Below are positions 28,713-37,389 of a stretch of 64,000 bases of DNA, in pieces. Position numbers and translations under genes: made by a program. Position 1 is the stretch's first letter. The number at the start of each line of letters is the position of its first letter. A model generated the notes under the pieces. It was not told where the DNA came from and searched no databases. It saw only the letters and a list, made by a program, of their open reading frames with translations. The DNA is from an uncultured Clostridia bacterium (GTDB lineage: Bacteria; Bacillota; Clostridia; Oscillospirales; Acutalibacteraceae), in assembly GCA_944412495.1 (NCBI GenBank), contig CALYBL010000029.1, positions 124,001-188,000 of the forward strand. The letters are read 5' to 3'.

Positions 28713-29561
28713 CTATTGGCCTCTTATTATCACTTCTCCGCTGCATTCCATTACCGCGTCGCCCCATATCACCTCGCCGACACTGTCGGCTACTATCCGT
28801 CCGCTGCGGGGATTCTTTACCGACAGTATTCCGCTCCTTACATCGGCATCGACATCCGAATATTCAAACGAAAAGTCTGTGCCCTCCATGCGGCAGTTTA
28901 TAAGCCTCAAATCCTTGCAGTAGCACAGCGGCTGAGTACCGGATATCTCACAGTTTATAAGCGTGAGGCCCTCCGAAAACCACGCAAGATACTCTCCCCT
29001 TACCACCGAATCCATAACCGTTACGTTTTTGCTGTGCCAGAACGCGTCCTTCGTATCCAGCACCGAGTTGGTTACCGTGACATTATCCATATACTGAAAG
29101 GAATACTTTCCGCTCATACGCAGATTGTCAATTTTTACGTCCCTGCTTTCAAACAGAAAATACTCCGACGCCATGTCGCAGTCATCTATAACCAGCTTGC
29201 TGCATTTCCACCCGAACTCCGGCGAATTTACCGTGCATCCGCTGAGGCTTATGTCGCTGCATTCGCGCAGGCATTTTATTCCGTCAATTGTGCTGCCCAT
29301 AATGCTGCCGTTATATGAATACCATATCGGCGCCCTTGTTTTATCGTCGAGAGCTGAGTCTATAAGCTTAAAGCCGTGTGCATGCCACAGCGGGTAGCGC
29401 AGCGAAAAATTACAATCCTTAACTGTGATGTCGCGGCATTCCTTAAGCACCGACTCACCGTCCGCCGGACCTGCAAAGGTGCAGGAGCACACATCGGTAT
29501 TTTTTATATTGTATAACGCGCGTTCTTCGTCAAATGTCTTTTGCGCTATCTGTTCTCTCAT
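28713..29561 (-). CDS. DUF3737 family protein
   Basis: This 282-residue soluble protein is built of short repeating strand-turn units (for example SDISLSGCTVNSPEFGWKCS, then LVIDDCDMASEYFLFES). They suggest a right-handed beta-helix or pentapeptide-like fold. It matches what I know of the DUF3737 family, whose function is unknown; names such as 'hydrogenase' or 'hydrolase' seen for it are unsupported. No signal peptide is present, so it is likely cytoplasmic. The ATG at 29561 follows GGGGGAG. It is adjacent to, and co-oriented with, the beta-helix surface protein but separated by that gene's promoter. Confidence 0.85.
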   Translation of the reverse strand: MREQIAQKTFDEERALYNIKNTDVCSCTFAGPADGESVLKECRDITVKDCNFSLRYPLWHAHGFKLIDSALDDKTRAPIWYSYNGSIMGSTIDGIKCLRECSDISLSGCTVNSPEFGWKCSKLVIDDCDMASEYFLFESRDVKIDNLRMSGKYSFQYMDNVTVTNSVLDTKDAFWHSKNVTVMDSVVRGEYLAWFSEGLTLINCEISGTQPLCYCKDLRLINCRMEGTDFSFEYSDVDADVRSGILSVKNPRSGRIVADSVGEVIWGDAVMECSGEVIIRGQ

Positions 29562-29925
29562 AAACACTCCCCCAGATATAGTAATACATATTCAGCTGTT
29601 CGTTATTCATTTTATTATTTTTAATTATAACATAAACGGTATATATTTTCAAACATACACATTTTGAAAATTTGTCTATTGTGCGGAATTTATTTTGTAC
29701 TTTGTGTGCGTATTTCCTATTCTCATACTCCAATACGTAATTTACATAAAAATTTTTTATTATTTTTGAAATTACATCTTGACAATCAGGAGCAAATAAT
29801 GCAAAATATAGTTGCTCGCAAAAATTCCAAACACGATATATTGTGTTTTTCTTTTATTCCGACAAAAGGCGGCTGTTTTTTTGCGGCGGCCTGCCGACTA
29901 TATTTCAGCAGAGGGGAAACAGGAC
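29562..29925. other. Divergent control region between DUF3737 gene and nrdD
   Basis: AT-rich. It contains a plus-strand TTGACA at 29779-29784 and the NrdR-box pair described separately. In-frame codons upstream of the chosen nrdD start exist, but they are not preceded by a ribosome-binding site. Confidence 0.6.
29800..29846 (+). promoter_or_regulatory. Tandem NrdR-box-like operators upstream of nrdD
   Basis: The second box (29831-29846) reads ACACGATATATTGTGT, a near-perfect NrdR-type palindrome. The first (29800-29815, TGCAAAATATAGTTGC) is a weaker version. Their centres are about 30-31 bases apart, three helical turns, as is usual for NrdR boxes. They lie just after TTGACA at 29779-29784, so bound NrdR would block the promoter. 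NrdR represses ribonucleotide reductase genes in response to ATP/dATP. Confidence 0.75.
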
Positions 29926-32208
29926 ATGATTCACAGCATTACAAAACGTGACGGACGTATAGTACTATACGACCAGCAGAAAATAGCGGCGGCTATTTTA
30001 AAGGCAATGGAAGCGTCGGGCGAAGGCAACGCTGCTGACGCCGCCAGAGTTGCAAACGACGTCCAGCGCTCGCTTGAGCTTCGGTTTGACGGCGATGCGC
30101 CCGACATCGAAGCCATTCAGGACACCGTTGAGCAGCAGCTTATGAATCACGGCTTCAGCGCCTCGGCAAAGGCATATATACTTTACCGCGCAAACCGTAC
30201 CCGTGCGAGAGAATCAAGCACCTCTCTCATGAAGACCATTGACGAGATAACGCAGGTCGATGCGAGAAAGAGCGACATGAAGCGCGACAACGCCAATATC
30301 GACGGCAACACAGCCATGGGCAGCATGCTCCAGATAGGTGCGGCCGGCGCCAAGGCATACAACGAGCACTATCTCCTTCGGCCGGAGCATGCCGAGGCTT
30401 ACCGCGAAGGCGACATCCATATACACGATTTCGACTTCTATTCTCTGACAACCACCTGCTGCCAGATAGATATAATCAAGCTGTTCCACGGCGGCTTTTC
30501 CACCGGCCACGGATATCTGAGAGAGCCGCAGAGCATTCAGAGCTATGCAGCGCTCGCCGCTATAGCCATACAGTCCAACCAGAACGACCAGCACGGCGGG
30601 CAGTCAATACCGAATTTCGACTACGGCATGGCAGAGGGCATTGCAAAATCCTTCAGGAAGGCATACCGCAACGAGCTTACTGAAATTATAGAGGATTTTC
30701 TCGACAAGGACGACTGCAGTGAGACTGTTAAGGCAGTCATTTCAGACGCCGAGAGTGCCACAGGAGAAACGGCAAGGCTCGAATGCAGCCAGGCGTTCGA
30801 TACGGCGGTAGCCGGCGGGCTCGGCAAATCCTGCGGTATTTCCTCGGCCGATGCCGGGCACCTTATTAAGCGCGCGAGGAAGCGCGCCGAGCAGAAGACC
30901 GACAGGGACACCTATCAGGCCATGGAGGGCTTTGTGCACAATCTCAACACCATGCATTCCCGCGCCGGCGCACAGACGCCGTTCTCCTCAATCAACTACG
31001 GCACCGATGTTTCGCCCGAGGGACGTATGGCCATACGCAACATACTCATGGCGCTGGACGCCGGGCTCGGGCACGGAGAGACCTGCATCTTCCCCATTCA
31101 CATTTTCAAGGTTAAGGAGGGTGTGAACTATAATCCCGGCGACCCTAACTACGATTTGTTCCGACTCAGCTGCAAGGTAAGCGCCAAGCGCCTTTTCCCG
31201 AACTTCGTATTTATAGACGCGCCCTTTAATCTTCAGTATTATCAGCCCGGCCGCCCGGAGACGGAGGTCGCCACTATGGGCTGCCGCACAAGGGTAATGG
31301 GCAATGTTTACGACCCGTCGCGCCAGATAGCGTATTCGCGCGGAAATCTTTCATTTACCTCCATCAATCTTCCGCGTATAGCCATTGAGAGCCGCGGCAA
31401 CGAGGCGCTGTTCTATGAAAAGCTTCAGGGAGTGCTGGAGCTTGTGGCGCAGCAGCTGCTCGACAGGTTTGAAATTCAGGCCAGCAAGCATGTTTATAAT
31501 TTCCCATTCCTCATGGGTCAGGGCGTGTGGCTGGACTCCGACAAGCTGGGTCCGCATGACAGCATAAGAGAGGTGCTCAAGCACGGCACGCTTTCCATAG
31601 GCTTTATAGGCCTTGCCGAAACTCTGACTGCACTGTACGGGCATCATCACGGCGAGAGCGAGGAAATGCAGGAAAAGGGTCTTGAAATTATTAAGTATAT
31701 GAGAGACTTCTGCGACGAAAAATCGCAGGAGATGACGATGAACTTTACTCTTCTGGCAACGCCTGCCGAGGGGCTTGCGGGCCGCTTTATACGCATGGAT
31801 CAGAAGCGCTACGGCAAAATTCCGGGCGTTACTGACAGGGAGTATTATACAAACAGCTTTCATATACCGGTATGGTATCCGATATCCGCGTATGACAAGA
31901 TAAGGCTTGAGGGCCCGTATCACGCGCTATGCAACGCCGGACATATAAGCTATGTCGAGCTTAACGGCGACACTGCGAAGAACGTCGAGGCATTTGAGGA
32001 GGTTGTCCGCTGGATGCACGACGCCGGCGTTGGCTACGGCAGTATAAACCACCCAGTTGACCGCGACCCTGTGTGCGGATATGTCGGAGTGATAAATGAT
32101 GTATGTCCGCGCTGCGGCAGGCACGAGGGTGAGCCAATTTCCCCTGAACGAATGGCCGAGCTTAAGAAGATGTACCCTGACATCCCGGTTTTTCAGGGTA
32201 TAGAATAA
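29926..32208 (+). CDS. nrdD: Anaerobic (class III) ribonucleotide reductase, catalytic core lacking the glycyl-radical segment
   Basis: This is the oxygen-sensitive reductase that makes deoxyribonucleoside triphosphates. The 760-residue product starts with an ATP-cone at about 3-90 (ITKRDGRIVLYDQQKIAAAI). The barrel core follows with Cys178/Cys179 in TTTCCQID, NQNDQHGGQSIPNFDYGMA, and the active-site Cys453 in TMGCRTRVMGNVYD. The zinc-site region has C717 (DPVCGYVG) and C727/C730 (CPRCGR). It then ends at VFQGIE. Family members continue with about 50 residues holding the RITGYL radical loop, which is absent here and encoded separately at 32391. The ATG at 29926 follows GAGGGG. Alone, this protein should not be able to carry the radical. 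Confidence 0.96.
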   Translation: MIHSITKRDGRIVLYDQQKIAAAILKAMEASGEGNAADAARVANDVQRSLELRFDGDAPDIEAIQDTVEQQLMNHGFSASAKAYILYRANRTRARESSTSLMKTIDEITQVDARKSDMKRDNANIDGNTAMGSMLQIGAAGAKAYNEHYLLRPEHAEAYREGDIHIHDFDFYSLTTTCCQIDIIKLFHGGFSTGHGYLREPQSIQSYAALAAIAIQSNQNDQHGGQSIPNFDYGMAEGIAKSFRKAYRNELTEIIEDFLDKDDCSETVKAVISDAESATGETARLECSQAFDTAVAGGLGKSCGISSADAGHLIKRARKRAEQKTDRDTYQAMEGFVHNLNTMHSRAGAQTPFSSINYGTDVSPEGRMAIRNILMALDAGLGHGETCIFPIHIFKVKEGVNYNPGDPNYDLFRLSCKVSAKRLFPNFVFIDAPFNLQYYQPGRPETEVATMGCRTRVMGNVYDPSRQIAYSRGNLSFTSINLPRIAIESRGNEALFYEKLQGVLELVAQQLLDRFEIQASKHVYNFPFLMGQGVWLDSDKLGPHDSIREVLKHGTLSIGFIGLAETLTALYGHHHGESEEMQEKGLEIIKYMRDFCDEKSQEMTMNFTLLATPAEGLAGRFIRMDQKRYGKIPGVTDREYYTNSFHIPVWYPISAYDKIRLEGPYHALCNAGHISYVELNGDTAKNVEAFEEVVRWMHDAGVGYGSINHPVDRDPVCGYVGVINDVCPRCGRHEGEPISPERMAELKKMYPDIPVFQGIE

Positions 32209-32298
32209 ATTTTTCGATTAGGTCAAAGGAAAGCTGCGCCTTAATTTTTATTTCCTTATGAAAATTTAAAAATATTTTAAATTTATATACGATTACAG

Positions 32299-32327
32299 TA
32301 GACATTCGCATCAATATATGGTATAAT
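32299..32327 (+). promoter_or_regulatory. Promoter for the glycyl-radical small subunit gene
   Basis: TAGACA and TATAAT with a 17-base spacer, lying inside the 182-base AT-rich gap after nrdD and 63 bases before the small gene. It implies separate transcription of the small gene with nrdG. The NrdR boxes are not repeated here. Confidence 0.75.
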
Positions 32328-32390
32328 TACATTAGTTAAACGCAGAATACACATATTATATAGAATAGGCTTTGAAAAGAGGTTTTTAGC

Positions 32391-32558
32391 ATGGTAGAAA
32401 ATAACATAAAGGCAAAAATGGGTGAAGGCATAGGCTTTGAGCGCATTCGCCGCATTACTGGATATCTTGTGGGCACAATGGACAAGTGGAACGATGCAAA
32501 GCGTGCCGAAGAGCGCGACCGCGTAAAGCACGGTCTTGACTGCGCCTGCGGCAAATAA
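32391..32558 (+). CDS. Autonomous glycyl-radical domain of class III ribonucleotide reductase
   Basis: This 55-residue protein corresponds to the C-terminal radical segment of NrdD. The sequence FERIRRITGYLVGTMDKWND holds the radical-loop motif RITGYL with Gly24 as the predicted radical site. It continues AKRAEERDRVKHGL, the usual NrdD end, and finishes with DCACGK. AGAGG precedes the ATG by eight bases. It is a separate gene, not a frameshift: 182 noncoding bases and a promoter separate it from the nrdD stop. By analogy with the small protein YfiD/GrcA, which supplies a radical domain to damaged pyruvate formate-lyase, it should dock into the NrdD core. NrdG, encoded ten bases later, would activate it. 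Confidence 0.92.
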   Translation: MVENNIKAKMGEGIGFERIRRITGYLVGTMDKWNDAKRAEERDRVKHGLDCACGK

Positions 32559-32568
32559 TTCGTCGGAC

Positions 32569-33081
32569 ATGATAAGAATTGCCGGTATTGAAAACGACAG
32601 CATTGTAGACGGCCCTGGCATAAGAACGGTATTTTTCTGCCAGGGCTGTCCTCATCACTGCGCAGGCTGTCACAATGAAGAAACGTGGGACTTCTCCGGC
32701 GGCACGCCCATGGAGGAAGAAGAGCTATTTAACATCGTAAAGCGCAATCCCATATGCCGCAGGGTTACCTTTTCCGGCGGCGAGCCGTTTTCACAGGCGG
32801 CGGGCTTTGCAAGGCTTGCGCGTATGCTCAGGCAAAGCGGCTATGAGGTCGCCTCATACTCCGGATATACCTTTGAAGAGCTTATAAACGGCACGCCGGA
32901 GCAGAGAGAGCTGCTGGAAAATATCGATATTCTGATAGACGGCAGATTTGTGCTTGAAAAGCGCAGCTTAGAGCTAAACTTCCGCGGCAGTACAAATCAG
33001 CGAATTATCGACGTTCCAAAAAGCCTCGCTGAAAAAAGAGCCGTACTTACTTCTGATGCGGGGTGGCTGGGTGAGTATTAG
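32569..33081 (+). CDS. nrdG: Anaerobic ribonucleotide reductase activating protein
   Basis: This radical-SAM enzyme installs the glycyl radical on class III ribonucleotide reductase. The cluster motif CPHHCAGC (Cx3Cx2C) sits in FFCQGCPHHCAGCHNEETW. The family features GIENDSIVDGPGIRT, VTFSGGEPFSQA and the C-terminal RGSTNQRIIDV are intact. It is 170 residues from the ATG at 32569, ten bases after the small glycyl-radical gene. That spacing and the weak ribosome-binding site suggest translational coupling between the activase and its separate radical-bearing substrate. A strong terminator follows at 33146. Confidence 0.95.
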   Translation: MIRIAGIENDSIVDGPGIRTVFFCQGCPHHCAGCHNEETWDFSGGTPMEEEELFNIVKRNPICRRVTFSGGEPFSQAAGFARLARMLRQSGYEVASYSGYTFEELINGTPEQRELLENIDILIDGRFVLEKRSLELNFRGSTNQRIIDVPKSLAEKRAVLTSDAGWLGEY

Positions 33082-33145
33082 TTGTTTATTCTTCCCTGCC
33101 CCGGCCGTAAAACGTTTGCCGCGGACAAATTATGTTTATCACCGC

Positions 33146-33179
33146 AATATCCTGTCATTTTTGACAGGATATTTTTTTG
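33146..33179 (+). terminator. Terminator of the nrd locus
   Basis: Stem ATATCCTGTCA / TGACAGGATAT with a four-base loop and an immediate T-run, about 65 bases after the nrdG stop codon. Confidence 0.9.
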
Positions 33180-33271
33180 CCTGTAAATTGTAATAGCAAA
33201 TATGCGAAAAATATATTATAATATATCAGGTAAATATTCATAATAAAACATTTGCAAAGGACTGTGGCTGT

Positions 33272-33943
33272 TTGAAAACCATTGCCGTAATAGATGATGA
33301 CATAAACATAGGAAACATGCTTCAGGAGCTGCTAAGCAGCTCAGGATACAACGTTCTGCGTGCATATTCCGGCACAGAGGCGCTGCTGCTGCTTTCATCA
33401 CAAAGCGCCGACCTGATTCTGCTCGATTTAATGCTTCCTGGGCTTTCCGGCGAAGAAATACTTTCCAAAATATGCAGCGTACCCGTTATCGTAATAAGCG
33501 CAAAAGCGGATGTAAACGATAAGGTAGAGCTTCTTATGAGCGGCGCGGCGGATTATCTTACAAAGCCGTTTGACACCAATGAGCTGCTTGCAAGAATAGC
33601 TGCACAGCTGCGCAGCGCCGGTCTTCAAAAGGGCGGTGACGGCAGGCTGAGCTTCCACGGCCTTGAGCTTATGACAGAGACCAGAACCGTTATGGTCAAC
33701 GGTGAAAAAATTCATCTCACGAAAACGGAATTTGCCATATTAAAGCAGCTTATGAAAAATCCGCACCAGGTTATTACAAAATCACAGCTTCTCGATTTAA
33801 TAAGCGAAGATACTGCCGACTGTCTTGATGAAAATTCGCTTAAGGTGCACATAAGCAATATGAGAAAAAAGCTGCGGGAAACCGGCGGCATGGACTATAT
33901 CGAGTCCGTGTGGGGTATAGGCTTTAAAATGCGCGACCTGTAA
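33272..33943 (+). CDS. OmpR-family response regulator
   Basis: This is a two-domain transcription factor of 223 residues. The receiver domain begins TIAVIDDDINIG, with the phospho-acceptor aspartate in ILLDLMLPGLSG and the conserved lysine in DYLTKPFDTNE. The winged-helix DNA-binding domain includes LTKTEFAILKQLMKNPHQVI and ends VWGIGFKM. The start is a TTG at 33272. The partner kinase is probably the one at 36292-37191, with an ABC exporter between them, the arrangement of peptide-antibiotic sensing and resistance modules. Confidence 0.94.
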   Translation: MKTIAVIDDDINIGNMLQELLSSSGYNVLRAYSGTEALLLLSSQSADLILLDLMLPGLSGEEILSKICSVPVIVISAKADVNDKVELLMSGAADYLTKPFDTNELLARIAAQLRSAGLQKGGDGRLSFHGLELMTETRTVMVNGEKIHLTKTEFAILKQLMKNPHQVITKSQLLDLISEDTADCLDENSLKVHISNMRKKLRETGGMDYIESVWGIGFKMRDL

Positions 33944-34323
33944 GGGCCGCGCATTTCTCCTGTTATCTCCCGCACAAAAATTTAGTATAGCCGTCTAACC
34001 GCACTGTAAAAGCTTTATTCTGCTGCAAATTGTGCATTCAAGGCACCGAAAAGCTATCAGCACATTTTAAGCTGTATTATGATTATGCATTTACAGCGGC
34101 TAATTATATTCGATTCATGTCTATGTAAAGCCATACGCTTTTGCCGGTTATATCGCGCTTTGTCAAAAACCGTTTATCTAAAGCAGACATAAAGCCGCAT
34201 TGACTGCGGGCTTAGAACTATTTTCGAAAAAACGTGCTTTTGCCGGCGCTGCCAATGCTCTCTTACCGCTCAATTCAAGCCGCTTGGCAAAGCACTGGCT
34301 TAAGTTTGGATATTATAATGACT

Positions 34324-34371
34324 CCGCCTGCCGTTTTGCAAAACCGCTTTAAGCAGGCGGCTTTATTTTTT
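34324..34371 (+). terminator. Terminator-like hairpin
   Basis: Stem CCGCCTGC / GCAGGCGG with an inner GTTTTGCAAAAC hairpin, followed by CTTTATTTTTT. It lies about 380 bases after the response-regulator gene. Confidence 0.75.
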
Positions 34372-34447
34372 AGATAAGCGGCAGCAAAAATCTTATATTT
34401 TGGGTATATTCCCTCTTCATAATCAAAAACTTTATTATCTTATTGTT

Positions 34448-34467
34448 TTCTTAACACTGTTCTTAAC
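34448..34467 (+). promoter_or_regulatory. Direct repeat, candidate response-regulator binding site
   Basis: TTCTTAAC occurs twice with a 12-base period, about 60-75 bases before the ABC ATPase start. OmpR-type regulators bind such direct repeats. No good -35 lies downstream, as expected for an activated promoter. The link to the adjacent regulator is inferred. Confidence 0.45.
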
Positions 34468-34523
34468 CGCTTCCTTTACATTTTAGCGTTATTATATACA
34501 CATCCTGAGAAAGGAGCAAAAAT

Positions 34524-35438
34524 ATGGATTATATTTTAACCACAAGCAATCTGTGCAAAAGATATGGAGCCGTAAATGTGCTGAACAATATTTCAATTCA
34601 TGTCGAAAAGGGCGCGATATACGGCCTTATAGGTAAAAATGGTGCCGGAAAGACCACTCTTATCAGGGTAATATGCGGCCTTCAGTACCCGACATGCGGC
34701 GAATACAGCATATTCGGAGTCAAAAACTCAGACAGGGAGATTGGCAGTATGCGCAGGCGCATGGGTGCCATTGTTGACAGTCCGGCAATATATCTTAATA
34801 TGACAGCGGAAGAAAATATCAAACAGCAGTACTGCATACTCGGCCGGCCGAATTTTGACGGTATTGATGAGCTTCTCGACATGGTCGGGCTGTCAGACGT
34901 AAAAAAGAAAAAGGCAAGCCATTTTTCTTTAGGCATGCGTCAGCGGCTCGGCATTGCACTGGTACTTTGCGGCGACCCCGATTTAATACTGCTCGACGAG
35001 CCCACAAACGGAATCGACCCGCAGGGCATTATCCAAATACGCGAGATGCTTATAAGACTTAATCGTGACAAGCAGATAACTATTATTATATCCAGTCATA
35101 TTTTGGGCGAGCTTTCAAAAATGGCGACACATTATGGCTTTATTGATAAAGGAAGCATCATAAAGGAGATAACCGCCGCCGAGATAGAACACTCATGCCG
35201 GAAGTGCATGAGTGTTAAGGTGTCGGATATGACCTCTCTTATTAAGGTGATGGACGCTGGCGGCATGGAATACAGGATAACGTCGGGAAATACCGCGGAT
35301 ATATACGGAGAGCACAATATAACCGATATGGCAGTAGCGCTTAAGAACGAAGGATGTAATATTTTGGGTCTGTCTGAGAGAGACGAAACACTTGAGAGCT
35401 ATTATATCAATCTGATAGGAGGCGGTAAAAATGTCTGA
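34524..35438 (+). CDS. ABC transporter ATP-binding protein, BcrA/lantibiotic-immunity type
   Basis: This is the ATPase of an exporter. Walker A is GLIGKNGAGKTTLIRV near residue 35, the signature motif is FSLGMRQRLGIAL, and Walker B is LILLDEPTNGIDPQG. The final 80 residues form the divergent C-terminal domain typical of BcrA-like ATPases. The gene overlaps the permease gene by eight bases, so the two are cotranslated. With the flanking regulator and kinase this fits a detoxification or bacitracin/lantibiotic resistance pump; the substrate is unknown. Confidence 0.93.
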   Translation: MDYILTTSNLCKRYGAVNVLNNISIHVEKGAIYGLIGKNGAGKTTLIRVICGLQYPTCGEYSIFGVKNSDREIGSMRRRMGAIVDSPAIYLNMTAEENIKQQYCILGRPNFDGIDELLDMVGLSDVKKKKASHFSLGMRQRLGIALVLCGDPDLILLDEPTNGIDPQGIIQIREMLIRLNRDKQITIIISSHILGELSKMATHYGFIDKGSIIKEITAAEIEHSCRKCMSVKVSDMTSLIKVMDAGGMEYRITSGNTADIYGEHNITDMAVALKNEGCNILGLSERDETLESYYINLIGGGKNV

Positions 35439-36258
35439 CCTGCTGCGCTCAAACTTCCGCAGGCTTGCAAAAAGCACCTCGTTTTGGGTAATTTTTTTCT
35501 TAATGATTCTTTGCACCTCCGCAGCCTGCGTATACGAATACAGAGATTCATTAGGCGTTACTTCCGGCGGACCGACGCTTGACGATGTCTTCTTTCAGCT
35601 TGTTCTGCTTATCCCCATTTTACTTTCTTATTCCGTCAGCATTTTTACAACTTCAGATTACGATTATGGAACCTTAAAAAATAAAATTATAACCGGCTGT
35701 TCACGCACAAAAATCTACCTTGCCAATTTCGTAACCAACTCAGTATCAAGCATATTTATCCTGCTTGGTCACATGGTCGCTTCATTATCTGTCGGCATAC
35801 CACTGCTGGATTCTTTTGAACTTGAGCCAATGACATTTTTTGCATATACACTCAGCACAGTATTCATGGTGCTTGCATGCGCCGCTGTTTTTACCATGAT
35901 TTCAATGCTTAATCAAAACAGAAGCACCGCAATATCTTTTTCTATTGCGTCTGTCGTCATTACTATTATATTGGTAACATTTTTGTTTAACCGTCTAAAC
36001 ATATCTGAATATAAAATCTCATATATTCCTTCCATCAATGATATCACCTCTCAAAAAATTCCAAACCCGGAATATGTCTCCGGTTTTCTTCGCAGCTTAT
36101 ATCAGTTTATCATTGATTTCCTGCCCACGGGGCAAAGCTTCCAGATAGGCATGATGGACACAGTTAATATATGGGTAATGCCGGTTTATTCTGTTATTGT
36201 AATTATCATCTCCACTGCCGTCGGTATAATATTCTTCAGACGTAAAAACATTAAATAA
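35431..36258 (+). CDS. ABC transporter permease (ABC-2 type)
   Basis: This 275-residue integral membrane protein has six predicted helices: one near 17-37, a second after a short extracellular loop, and four from about 100 to the end, closing with the positively charged FRRKNIK. The extracellular loop before the last helix (about 190-235) carries no recognisable domain. It overlaps the upstream ATPase gene and is followed 33 bases later by the sensor kinase gene, so all three form one operon. Confidence 0.9.
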   Translation: MSDLLRSNFRRLAKSTSFWVIFFLMILCTSAACVYEYRDSLGVTSGGPTLDDVFFQLVLLIPILLSYSVSIFTTSDYDYGTLKNKIITGCSRTKIYLANFVTNSVSSIFILLGHMVASLSVGIPLLDSFELEPMTFFAYTLSTVFMVLACAAVFTMISMLNQNRSTAISFSIASVVITIILVTFLFNRLNISEYKISYIPSINDITSQKIPNPEYVSGFLRSLYQFIIDFLPTGQSFQIGMMDTVNIWVMPVYSVIVIIISTAVGIIFFRRKNIK

Positions 36259-36291
36259 AGAGCATTATTAACAAAGGCTGGAGGTAAGCGT

Positions 36292-37191
36292 ATGATATAT
36301 TTTCTTACAGCATTATGTACAGTATTCTTTATCTTAATATGTATTCTCAGCCTTAAAATTTTCAGTCTGCGAAAGGCGGCAGATGAAATAAGGCGTCAGT
36401 TTAAAGCGCATGCATCGGGCGATACAAATACCGGCATAAAAATATCCTCCGGTGACAGTAAAATGCGAAAGCTTGCTTCCGATATTGACAGCCAGCTGAA
36501 AAGCATACGTATGAACAGGCTGAAATATGAGCATGGCGACAGAACTCTTAAAGAGGCTGTAACGAGTATCTCTCACGACCTGCGCACCCCTCTTACTGCC
36601 ATAAGCGGATATTTAGACCTGCTTAAGGGCGAGGAGGCAAGCGAAAAGGCGAAGGAATATATAAGCATTATTTCCGAACGCACACAAACCATGAAAAATC
36701 TCATACAGGAGCTGCTGGATTTTTCCGTAATTCTCTCAGGCAGCCGATATATTGAAAAGGAATCAGTTTCGCTGAACTCTGCGTTTGAGGAATGCCTTGC
36801 GGCATATTACGGACTGCTTACGCAAAGGGGTATCACTCCGAAAATTATTATGCCGCAAAACGAGATAGTAAGATATTTAAACGAATCCTCTCTTTCCCGA
36901 ATACTCGGGAATATTATCAGCAACGCCGCAAAATACAGCGACTGCGATTTTGTCGCAGAGCTTAGGCCAAACGGTGAGATGATTTTTTCAAACAGCTCAA
37001 GCGAGCTTGACGCCATAGATCTCGGACGTCTTTTCGATAGGTTTTTTACCGTGCAGAACGGGCGGAGCTCTACCGGGCTGGGACTTTCAATAGCGCGCAC
37101 TCTCACTGAAAATATGGGCGGCTCACTTACGGCCGACTATTCTGACGGCGTAATTACACTCAAGCTGTCTTTTCCAGAGGCGTTATCCTGA
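36292..37191 (+). CDS. Membrane sensor histidine kinase
   Basis: The 299-residue kinase has a single N-terminal membrane helix (about residues 2-23) and no sizeable extracellular sensor. The phospho-acceptor histidine lies in SISHDLRTPLTAISGY near residue 97. The catalytic domain has an N box (LGNIISNAAKYS), F box (FDRFFTV) and G box (STGLGLSIA). Kinases without an outer sensor commonly take their signal from an associated ABC permease, which here is encoded immediately upstream. The GGAGG before the ATG at 36292 is clear. Confidence 0.93.
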   Translation: MIYFLTALCTVFFILICILSLKIFSLRKAADEIRRQFKAHASGDTNTGIKISSGDSKMRKLASDIDSQLKSIRMNRLKYEHGDRTLKEAVTSISHDLRTPLTAISGYLDLLKGEEASEKAKEYISIISERTQTMKNLIQELLDFSVILSGSRYIEKESVSLNSAFEECLAAYYGLLTQRGITPKIIMPQNEIVRYLNESSLSRILGNIISNAAKYSDCDFVAELRPNGEMIFSNSSSELDAIDLGRLFDRFFTVQNGRSSTGLGLSIARTLTENMGGSLTADYSDGVITLKLSFPEALS

Positions 37192-37389
37192 GAAATTTAA
37201 CTTATCTAATAATATCCTTCCTAAAAATGTTGCAGAAAAGCGGCAGTGTAAATTATCAATTTGCCTGCTGCTTTTCTGCACTTAGACATTTTTACATCAA
37301 ACATTTCATTGCTCTGTTCAAAATCTGTTATATAGCTTTTCCGCCGCCATTTAAAGTCAATACATTTTGCTTAACCTATGCACACAATC

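Larger units (their letters stand above)
33944..34523. other. Spacer between response regulator and ABC genes
   Basis: 580 bases without a credible gene. It holds a terminator at 34324-34371 and, near the right end, two TTCTTAAC repeats followed by an AT-rich TATATA stretch before the ABC ATPase gene. Confidence 0.5.

Noticed and set aside
32206..32400. Frameshift or sequencing error joining nrdD to the small glycyl-radical gene
   Set aside because: The gap is 182 bases, AT-rich and without coding similarity in any frame, and it contains a promoter and a ribosome-binding site. A single-base error could not restore one chain.
33944..34323. Recurrent CTTTTGCCGG words in several spacers as a dispersed repeat
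   Set aside because: The shared words are only about ten bases long, in variable context, and I could not align anything longer by eye.
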